Shown here piece by piece: positions 16,112 through 22,328 of a DNA stretch of 25,499 nt. This DNA comes from JABJPM01 sp964596705 (GTDB taxonomy: Archaea; Nanobdellota; Nanobdellia; SCGC-AAA011-G17; PNOQ01): the NCBI GenBank assembly GCA_964596705.1, contig CAZQVG010000003.1:1-25499 (forward strand), in the 5' to 3' direction. Both the position numbers and the translations under genes were made by a program. Below the pieces are notes generated by a model, which did not search any database, was not told the DNA's origin, and worked only from the letters and a program-made list of their open reading frames with translations. How positions within the stretch are numbered: position 1 is the first letter of the stretch; every line of letters starts with the position of its first letter.

Positions 16112-16194
16112 CTTAAAAAATATGAGTAAATATAAATTAATAAGCTTATCTATTTGAATAAAATCCATAACCACCTAAAAGAGACAAAACCAAA

Positions 16195-16238
16195 AACTTT
16201 ATAAACCGTTCATTTATCAAAACAATAGCTCCGGAGGT
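16195..16238 (+). promoter_or_regulatory. Thermosome promoter and Shine-Dalgarno
   Basis: The BRE/TATA-like ccaaaaactttataaacc (about 16189-16206) predicts transcription from about 16226. GGAGGT (16233-16238) lies 8 nt before the ATG at 16247. The leader is short, about 20 nt. The interval is shared with the divergent CBS gene. Confidence 0.65.
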
Positions 16239-16246
16239 TCTAAAAA

Positions 16247-17851
16247 ATGTCAGATAAACAACCAATCTATATTCTTTCAGACGACTCTCAAAGAACAATA
16301 GGGAGAGACGCTCAAAGAAACAACATAATGGCTGCTAAAATAGTAGCAGAGACTGTAAGAACAACATTAGGTCCAAAAGGCATGGACAAAATGTTAGTAG
16401 ACAGTCTAAACAATGTCACCATCACAAATGACGGTGTAACAATTCTAGATGAAATGGCAATAGAGCACCCAACAGCAAAGATGATTGTTGAGGTTGCAAA
16501 AACACAAGAAGATGAAGTTGGAGATGGAACAACTACAGCAGTAGTTTTAGCAGGTGAACTACTAAAAAACGCTGAAAAACTATTAGATGAAAAAATACAT
16601 CCAACAATAATTACAAAAGGCTACAGAATGGCCGCAGAAAAAGCTCAAGAATTCTTAAACGAAATTGCAGAAGATATCACAATAAATGATGAAGACTTAC
16701 TAAGAAACATAGCTTCAACTGCAATGACTGGAAAAGGAGTAGAATCTGCAAAAGCAAAGCTTGCACAAATATGTATAGATGCTGTAAAACAAATCACAGA
16801 TGAAAAAGCAGATCTAGACAACATAAAAATAGAGAAAAAAGTTGGATCAGGAATATCAGACTCAGAGTTAATTCAAGGAATAGTTCTAGACAAAGAACGT
16901 GTCCATTCAGAGATGCCACAAAGAATCGAGAACGCTAAAATCGCTTTGATAGACACGCCTTTAGAAATCAAGGACACTGAGATTGATGCAAAAATCCAAA
17001 TAACAGATCCAGCACAACTACAATCATTCATCGACCAAGAAGAAAGCATGTTAAAAGCAATGGTTGACAGAATAGTTGAAGCTGGAGCAAACATTGTAAT
17101 ATGCCAAAAAGGCATAGATGACATGGCACAATACTTCTTAGCAAAAAACAACATTTACGCAGTTAGACGTGTAAAAGAATCAGATATGAGAAAAATTGCA
17201 AGAGCAACAGGTGCAAGAGTAATCACAAACCTAAAAGAACTAAAATCAGAAGATTTAGGTAGGGCAGGATTAGTTGAAGAGAAAAAAGTTGGCGATGAAA
17301 GTATGACATTCATAGTAGAATGTGAAAATCCAAAAGCAGTTACAATCTTAGTAAGAGGCGGAACAGAGCACGTAGTTGATGAAGTTGAAAGAGCAATAAA
17401 AGATGCTTTAGGAGATGTAGTATCTGCTTTAAACACAGGAAAGATAGTAGCTGGTGCAGGTGCTCCAGAAATAGAAGTTTCAAAAAGACTAAAGGGATTT
17501 GCAAATAGCTTATCAGGCAGAGAACAACTTGGAGTATTAGCATTCGCAGATGCTCTTGAAGTAATTCCAAAGACACTTTCAGAAAATGCTGGATTAGACC
17601 CAATAGACATGTTAACAGAACTTAAAGCAAAACATGACAACAACGAAAAATGGGCAGGCATTGATGTATTTGAAGGCAAAGTAATAAATTCCTGGGATGC
17701 TGGAGTTATTGAACCATTAAAAGTAAAGACACAAGCAATTAAATCTGCATCAGAAGTAGCAGAACTAATCCTAAGAATTGACGACATAATAGCAAGCTCA
17801 GGAAAATCTAATGACAACCAAAACATGCCCTCAATGGGCCCAATGATGTAA
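16247..17851 (+). CDS. thsA: Thermosome subunit, group II chaperonin
   Basis: The 534-aa protein is an ATP-driven folding chamber subunit of the cytoplasm. Family motifs are all visible: TLGPKGMDKM (40-49), TNDGVTIL (60-67), GDGTTT (92-97, with the catalytic Asp93), and the later 'AGAGAPEIEVSKRL' near 400, where most members read GGGA.E. 'GLDPIDMLTEL' and 'GVIEPLKVKTQAI' mark the C-terminal equatorial domain. The C-terminal tail is short, SMGPMM, instead of the long GGM repeats seen in many archaeal subunits. The gene stands alone with a strong promoter and Shine-Dalgarno, consistent with high expression. No second thermosome gene is in the window, so a homo-oligomer cannot be asserted or excluded. 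Confidence 0.97.
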   Translation: MSDKQPIYILSDDSQRTIGRDAQRNNIMAAKIVAETVRTTLGPKGMDKMLVDSLNNVTITNDGVTILDEMAIEHPTAKMIVEVAKTQEDEVGDGTTTAVVLAGELLKNAEKLLDEKIHPTIITKGYRMAAEKAQEFLNEIAEDITINDEDLLRNIASTAMTGKGVESAKAKLAQICIDAVKQITDEKADLDNIKIEKKVGSGISDSELIQGIVLDKERVHSEMPQRIENAKIALIDTPLEIKDTEIDAKIQITDPAQLQSFIDQEESMLKAMVDRIVEAGANIVICQKGIDDMAQYFLAKNNIYAVRRVKESDMRKIARATGARVITNLKELKSEDLGRAGLVEEKKVGDESMTFIVECENPKAVTILVRGGTEHVVDEVERAIKDALGDVVSALNTGKIVAGAGAPEIEVSKRLKGFANSLSGREQLGVLAFADALEVIPKTLSENAGLDPIDMLTELKAKHDNNEKWAGIDVFEGKVINSWDAGVIEPLKVKTQAIKSASEVAELILRIDDIIASSGKSNDNQNMPSMGPMM

Positions 17852-17857
17852 AGAAAC

Positions 17858-17867
17858 TTTTATAAAA
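17858..17867 (+). promoter_or_regulatory. Leaderless-type TATA box for the 17888 gene
   Basis: ttttataaaa is centred about 26 nt before the ATG at 17888 and no Shine-Dalgarno is present. The following T-rich stretch (tatttctattttttatt, 17871-17887) could also terminate the thermosome transcript. Confidence 0.5.
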
Positions 17868-17887
17868 ACTTATTTCTATTTTTTATT

Positions 17888-18688
17888 ATGCTTTTTAAAA
17901 AAAAGAAATCTAGAATAACTAGAATCATTGAAGAAATCGAAAAAAAACTATCTGAACGAAAATTCTCAGAAGCCATGTCAAAATATTTAGATTTAGAAAA
18001 CGAATATTCAAGATTATACAAAGAAGCAAAAGAACATTACAAAGAACCATACAAAAAAACAAAAAACAAACTACTAATTTTAATGAAAATAAGAGAGATA
18101 CTAGCTCTAGTAAAAACAGATAATCTAGAATTATTAAAAGAAAAACTTACAGACCTTTCTGATTTAGTAAACTCACAACCAGACTTACCAGAAAGATTCC
18201 TAACTTACATCCAACACCATTATGATCAATCATTAAAAGCATATTACTACAAACTACACAATCACCAACTAGATTTAATTTTAGAAGAGATTTATGCAAA
18301 ATTAGCTGAAGAGAATTACGAAGAAGCACTTTCATTATTTCCGGAACTAATGCATCAGTTCAACGAAATGTCCAAATATCACAGAAACGAAAAACTACTA
18401 GCAGAATTAGAAGAACTAAAATCCCACATAAAAGTTAGCTTACTAAAAAAACATGCATTTTCAGAACCAGCAAAAATAAACACAAGGAAAATCAAACAAC
18501 AACTAAAGAAAGGAAAACTATGGAAAGAGTTTAGCATTCGAAAAACCAATTCAAAAAAACAAACTGAAATACCAGAAATAAAACCAGATCAAGCAGACTT
18601 TCCAGATATTTCTACTCTTAAAGAATTAATAAAGAAAAACGAACACCTAAAAGCAAAACTTGCATTAGATAGTTTACTTCCAAACTAA
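17888..18688 (+). CDS. Charged all-helical protein with an internal repeat, unknown function
   Basis: This 266-aa protein has no signal peptide, membrane helix or Cys. It is rich in Lys, Glu and Leu and looks all-helical. Residues 13-47 and 131-165 repeat each other: IIEEIEKKLSERKFSEAMSK matches ILEEIYAKLAEENYEEALSL, followed by YLDLENEYSRLYK against FPELMHQFNEMSK. The offset is 118 residues. The repeat resembles TPR-like helical hairpins. The C-terminal 60 residues are basic then acidic with a final helix. A scaffold or protein-binding role is plausible but unproven. It ends 2 nt before the end of the convergent RHS gene. Confidence 0.75.
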   Translation: MLFKKKKSRITRIIEEIEKKLSERKFSEAMSKYLDLENEYSRLYKEAKEHYKEPYKKTKNKLLILMKIREILALVKTDNLELLKEKLTDLSDLVNSQPDLPERFLTYIQHHYDQSLKAYYYKLHNHQLDLILEEIYAKLAEENYEEALSLFPELMHQFNEMSKYHRNEKLLAELEELKSHIKVSLLKKHAFSEPAKINTRKIKQQLKKGKLWKEFSIRKTNSKKQTEIPEIKPDQADFPDISTLKELIKKNEHLKAKLALDSLLPN

Positions 18689-18690
18689 TT

Positions 18691-19716
18691 CTAAAATAAA
18701 ATCGAATTTAAAACCCCAACCAAACTAGGCAATCCTGTTGCAAACAAATCTCCCTTTAAATCATAAGTGTGTTTAGAACTTCCTTTATCAACAAATTCTT
18801 CCTTGATAAATCCTGCACCAAAAGAAGCCAAAACCCCAGTCATTTGTTTAATAAATTCACTATCTGTAAACTTTCCTGCAATTCCATAAGACGTTTCATA
18901 AATCACTAGTCCCGCACCAGCATGCAATCTTTTATCTTTTTGATCGCCAAATATTACTAAAGTACTTAAAGCCGTTACAGGAACATCATAAGCTAATTTC
19001 TTTCCAAAACTATTGCCCAAACTATTCTTCAATGAACCAGAATCAAAAGGCTCTAAAATAGTCAAACTAGAAGTTAAATCAAAATCATTTTCTACACTTA
19101 TCCCAAACCCTTCCTCGTTAAGGATACTATAACTTCTAATCCTCTGATCTACTACATCATTTACTAGATCTCCTACTTCAAATTGTTTTTGAAATTCTGG
19201 AGATTGTTCAATAAAATCAAATACATAATTTAATCCAAATTCATCTTTTCCATCAGGATCTACTAAGTTTAAAGGATTATTAGAAACATAAGAGTAAGGA
19301 TGATTATCTTCAACAGGATCAACAGAAGTAAATCTACCTAAGTTTGAATCATAATATCTAGCATTAAAATAATATAAGTTTGATTTATCTAATTCTTTGC
19401 CAGTAAAACTATGTTTTATTCCAGTATTCTCCATTACTTGCCCAAAAGGTAAAGACTTAAACTTCTCTTTCACATTTCCTTGTTCATCTGTTGTTAACCT
19501 ATTGCTTCCCAATCTATCAGCATGATAATATTTTATTCCATCATTATTCTTGCTAGCTATTAATTTATCTCCAGCATAAAAATAAACATTCATTTCTGAA
19601 GTTAAACTTTTATCTAGAACATTAGTTTCATAACTCCTTGGAATTATAACTTCCTCGGCAATAGAAATAGGTAGAACTAAAAGTAAGACAATTACCCGCA
19701 TCACACCTCTTTTCAT
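18691..19716 (-). CDS. Secreted RHS repeat-associated core protein with unusual C-terminal domain
   Basis: From the ATG at 19714-19716 the protein has 341 residues and a signal peptide (about 1-20, PISIA|EEV). Residues 62-156 are an RHS core: YYHADRLGSNR (63-73), FNARYYDSNLGRFTSVDP (117-134), PYSYVSNNPLNLVDPDG (140-156). Ordinary RHS proteins carry a shell of many YD repeats before the core; here only about one is left. After DPDG comes a variable domain ending in D261KRLHAGAG, GFIKEEFVD (302-310) and DLKGDLFA (319-326). This His/Lys-Glu/Asp/Asp layout recalls YfiM/DUF2279-like proteins. RHS cores normally cage a polymorphic toxin, so a toxin or surface function is possible. A TATA box (19736-19747) sits 26 nt before this ATG. 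Confidence 0.82.
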   Translation of the reverse strand: MKRGVMRVIVLLLVLPISIAEEVIIPRSYETNVLDKSLTSEMNVYFYAGDKLIASKNNDGIKYYHADRLGSNRLTTDEQGNVKEKFKSLPFGQVMENTGIKHSFTGKELDKSNLYYFNARYYDSNLGRFTSVDPVEDNHPYSYVSNNPLNLVDPDGKDEFGLNYVFDFIEQSPEFQKQFEVGDLVNDVVDQRIRSYSILNEEGFGISVENDFDLTSSLTILEPFDSGSLKNSLGNSFGKKLAYDVPVTALSTLVIFGDQKDKRLHAGAGLVIYETSYGIAGKFTDSEFIKQMTGVLASFGAGFIKEEFVDKGSSKHTYDLKGDLFATGLPSLVGVLNSILF

Positions 19717-19735
19717 AACATAGATTAAAACAAGC

Positions 19736-19795
19736 AATATAAAAAAGTTAATTAATCATTAATAAGTAATAACAAAACCAAAAGACTTATAAATA
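19736..19795. promoter_or_regulatory. Divergent promoters between the RHS gene and the HExxH gene
   Basis: The 101-bp interval 19717-19817 holds two TATA elements. One on the minus strand (19736-19747) is centred about 26 nt from the RHS ATG at 19716. One on the plus strand (cttataaata, 19786-19795) is centred about 27 nt from the ATG at 19818. Both predict leaderless mRNAs. Confidence 0.5.
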
Positions 19796-19817
19796 AAGCA
19801 GATATCTTAAAAATAAA

Positions 19818-20246
19818 ATGTTTTCCGACTTATATCATCTGGCACAAGAAAACCCACAGTATAGACAACTTTTTCTAGATCAATTACCAAGGGATCCAAT
19901 AGTAATCTCTGGAATAATCTACCATCCATTAGATCCAGAAGAAGAGTTCAGTATGGAATGTCTTCAATTTCTAGATGAAAAAGATAGACCAACTAAAAAT
20001 GTTATCTTAGTTTATCCAACAGCATTCAACCAATATAACTTCTCTGAATTCATGTGTGCATTACAAGACCATGAATATTTACATGCAAACCAAACCCAAG
20101 AGGATATAATAAAAAGAGAACTTGAAGCATATTTAAACCAATTATCAAGAATTAGATCTGGAGAAAGAAAAGTCAGTCCATCATACAAAACAAGCATAGT
20201 TACAATAATAAACGAATTATTAAAAGAATACGTAGAAAACAAATAA
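19818..20246 (+). CDS. Small HExxH putative zinc metalloprotease-like protein
   Basis: This 142-aa cytoplasmic-looking protein has no signal peptide or membrane helix. It carries H85-E-Y-L-H89 within 'DHEYLHANQTQED', followed by the Glu-rich helix KRELEAYLNQL (99-109). An HExxH helix plus a downstream Glu (E101 or E103) is the gluzincin zinc-site pattern. I do not recognise the family. It is divergently transcribed from the secreted RHS gene and only 35 nt ahead of ftsY, which has its own TATA box. It could be a small peptidase or a non-catalytic zinc protein. A link to the RHS protein, such as processing or immunity, is speculation from the shared promoter region. Confidence 0.7.
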   Translation: MFSDLYHLAQENPQYRQLFLDQLPRDPIVISGIIYHPLDPEEEFSMECLQFLDEKDRPTKNVILVYPTAFNQYNFSEFMCALQDHEYLHANQTQEDIIKRELEAYLNQLSRIRSGERKVSPSYKTSIVTIINELLKEYVENK

Positions 20247-20249
20247 AAA

Positions 20250-20259
20250 AACTTATAAA
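20250..20259 (+). promoter_or_regulatory. Leaderless-type TATA box for ftsY
   Basis: aacttataaaacc is centred near 20255, 26 nt before the ftsY ATG at 20281. No Shine-Dalgarno is present. Confidence 0.5.
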
Positions 20260-20280
20260 ACCTCTTTCTAATTCAATTCT

Positions 20281-21282
20281 ATGTTTAAATTCTTAAAAGA
20301 AAAACTAAAAGGCGCAGTAAAAGGTATATCGAGAGAAATAGAAGAGAAAGCAACAGAAGAAGTTCTCACAACAGAACCAGAGCCAGAAGAAATAATTGAA
20401 AAAAAATCTCTTTCTCAAAAGATAAAAGAAAAAATAACAACAAAGAAAATCTCAGAATCTGAATTTGAAGAACTATTCTGGAATCTTGAACTTATATTAT
20501 TAGAAAACAACGTAGCAACAGAAGTAATTGAAAAAATAAAAGAATCTCTAAAAATGGATCTAGTTAACACTCCTTTAGAACGTAAAAAAATAGAAACTAT
20601 AATCCAGTCTAGTTTAAAAGAAACAATACAAAACCTATTCAAAGAAAACGATTTTGACTTAATTGAAGAAATAAAAAAATCAGAAAAACCTTACGTAATT
20701 GTTTTACTCGGAATAAATGGATCAGGAAAAACAACCACAATAGCAAAATTAACCCATCTATTAAAATCAAATAATCTTTCTGTAGTTATAGCAGCTGCCG
20801 ATACATTCAGAGCAGCAGCAATTGATCAATTAGAAACATGGTCAAAAAAACTAGATGTAAAACTAATAAAACATGATTACGGCGCAGATGCAGCTGCAGT
20901 AGCATTTGACGCAATAAAACATGCAAAAGCAACAAAAAAAGATGTAGTTCTAATTGATACCGCTGGTCGTATGCACTCAAATGTAAACTTAATAGACGAA
21001 CTAAAAAAAATAATTAGAGTTTCAAACCCAAACTTGAAAATATTTGTTGGTGAAAGCATAACTGGAAATGATTGTATAGAGCAAGCAAAAACATTTGATG
21101 AAGCAGTTAATATTGATGGCATTATTTTATCCAAAGCAGACGTAGATGAAAAAGGCGGAACTGCAATATCTATTTCTTACGTAACAGGCAAACCAATATA
21201 TTACTTAGGTACAGGCCAAAATTTGGGTGACTTAGAAAAATTCAGCATTGATAAACTAATGCAAAGTTTAGATTTAGAATAA
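20281..21282 (+). CDS. ftsY: Signal recognition particle receptor FtsY
   Basis: This 333-aa SRP-family GTPase docks SRP-ribosome complexes at the membrane. The N-terminus is an amphipathic basic helix (MFKFLKEKLKGAVKGI) followed by a short acidic A region (to about 45), as in archaeal FtsY. The N domain (about 45-130) is a helical bundle. The G domain has GINGSGKTT (144-152), DTFRAAA (174-180), DTAGR (226-230), SITGNDCIEQA (259-269), SKAD (284-287, where TKxD is usual) and VTGKPIYYLGTGQ (301-313). In archaea FtsY serves co-translational insertion of the many surface and membrane proteins encoded nearby. The gene is convergent with the DUF5667 gene. Confidence 0.96.
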   Translation: MFKFLKEKLKGAVKGISREIEEKATEEVLTTEPEPEEIIEKKSLSQKIKEKITTKKISESEFEELFWNLELILLENNVATEVIEKIKESLKMDLVNTPLERKKIETIIQSSLKETIQNLFKENDFDLIEEIKKSEKPYVIVLLGINGSGKTTTIAKLTHLLKSNNLSVVIAAADTFRAAAIDQLETWSKKLDVKLIKHDYGADAAAVAFDAIKHAKATKKDVVLIDTAGRMHSNVNLIDELKKIIRVSNPNLKIFVGESITGNDCIEQAKTFDEAVNIDGIILSKADVDEKGGTAISISYVTGKPIYYLGTGQNLGDLEKFSIDKLMQSLDLE

Positions 21283-21317
21283 TAATTTACAAACGATTAC
21301 TTATCTACCCATAATTT

Positions 21318-21338
21318 AGAAAAATAAAAAAATTAAGA
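21318..21338 (-). terminator. T-rich terminator of the DUF5667 gene
   Basis: After the stop codon at 21340 the minus strand reads ttcttaatttttttattttt, a T-tract of the same kind as those at 4361 and 12405 but not identical. Confidence 0.45.
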
Positions 21339-21339
21339 A

Positions 21340-22248
21340 TTATTCATCATCTTCATGATCATCTCCAGAACTATCACTGTCATCACTTCCAGAATCACCA
21401 TTGTCATCTTCAGCATCATTAGCACCTTCTCCGCCGCCACCTGAATCACTTTCAATTACGCCTTCTTCAGCACCTCCACTGTCTGTCAAACTAGCATTTT
21501 CTACATCATCTTCATCATCATGATTTGCATTTTCATTATGGTGGTCATTTGTCTCGTTATCCCATATTGCTATTCTGTTAGAATGGCCTTCACCCTCTCC
21601 TATCTCAGACTCATTATCATCCTGTCCATGTCTTTCTTGCTCTGTTTCTTGTTCCATTTCTTGTTCCCTTTCCTGTTCTCTTTCAATTTCTATCTCTAAT
21701 TCACCACTTCTATTTCCAAACTTTCTAATCATCTCATCAATAAATGCCAAATCTTCTTCTGTAAAATCGCCCTTAGCTTTAACTTTAATCTTTAACTCAT
21801 TATTAACCACTTCAATCTTTCTCAAATGTTCTTCCACTTTAACTTTAATTTCTGTTTGATTTGTTTCATTTATTTTCTGCTTAATGTTCAATAATAACTT
21901 TTCGTGGTTTTCTTCTGCTTTTTTCATTGCTTCAATATTTCCTTCCAAAGCCATGGCTCTAGCTTCTGCTAATCTTTCTTCAGCAAATTCCAATTCTTTC
22001 CTAATTTTTGCTTCTTCATTAAATGTAAATGCTAAACTTAATTCTTCCATAGCTAAATCTAGGAAATAGAAAAAACTATCTGGAGTAGTTCCAGGATCTG
22101 CTATAGATTCATTTAGCAAACTATCATTAACTAAAACACTGGAGTTATCTGTTATATTCAAAACACTGTCATTAGTTTCATTTAAAGCATAAGCAGGACT
22201 CAAAAAAACCATCAACATCACAATAATCAAACTAATCCCTCTTTTCAT
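21340..22248 (-). CDS. Secreted DUF5667-domain protein with acidic low-complexity tail
   Basis: The 302-aa protein has a signal peptide (1-21, SPAYA|LNE) and a short Asn/Ser-rich linker. The DUF5667 hallmark DPGTTPDSFFYFLD (51-64) follows, then 'LAFTFNEEAKIRKELEFAEERLAEA' (split here: LAFTFNEEAK, IRKELEFAEE) and further helix to about 175. From about 183 the sequence becomes Glu/Gln-rich (EREQEREQEMEQETEQER). It then turns into an Asp/Ser/Gly/His tail of about 95 residues ending GDDHEDDE. DUF5667 is common in archaeal and actinobacterial envelope proteins and its function is unknown. No C-terminal anchor is visible, so it may be released or held by charge. AAGGAGG precedes the ATG by about 9 nt. 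Confidence 0.8.
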   Translation of the reverse strand: MKRGISLIIVMLMVFLSPAYALNETNDSVLNITDNSSVLVNDSLLNESIADPGTTPDSFFYFLDLAMEELSLAFTFNEEAKIRKELEFAEERLAEARAMALEGNIEAMKKAEENHEKLLLNIKQKINETNQTEIKVKVEEHLRKIEVVNNELKIKVKAKGDFTEEDLAFIDEMIRKFGNRSGELEIEIEREQEREQEMEQETEQERHGQDDNESEIGEGEGHSNRIAIWDNETNDHHNENANHDDEDDVENASLTDSGGAEEGVIESDSGGGGEGANDAEDDNGDSGSDDSDSSGDDHEDDE

Positions 22249-22257
22249 TTTAAACTA

Positions 22258-22312
22258 CCTCCTTACTAGAAAAATAAGCTTATTCATTTAAAAAACTATC
22301 TTTTAAAATTAA
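22258..22312 (-). promoter_or_regulatory. Promoter and Shine-Dalgarno of the DUF5667 gene
   Basis: AAGGAGG (complement of 22258-22264) lies 9 nt before the ATG at 22246-22248. TATA-like elements on the minus strand are ttttttaaatga (about 22285-22296) and attttaaaagat (about 22299-22311). The second leaves a leader long enough to include the Shine-Dalgarno. Confidence 0.45.
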
Positions 22313-22328
22313 AACAAAAGAAATATTT

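Noticed and set aside
16112..16174. Upstream ATG (16174) for the CBS protein
   Set aside because: The extra 21 residues are not CBS-like, and the TATA box at 16131-16138 would lie inside the coding region. The ATG at 16111 agrees with the TATA distance.
17155..17826. Long open frame (about 223 codons) antisense to the thermosome gene
   Set aside because: It is a mirror of the conserved chaperonin codons, has a low-complexity Ser/Ala/Phe composition and no promoter or ribosome site. The plus-strand gene is certain.
21340..22248. Class III prepilin because the N-terminus is MKRGIS
   Set aside because: The hydrophobic stretch ends in a clear Sec cleavage site (AYA|LNE) and is followed by DUF5667, not by a pilin helix. 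The same holds for the RHS protein (MKRGVM, then ISIA|EEV).
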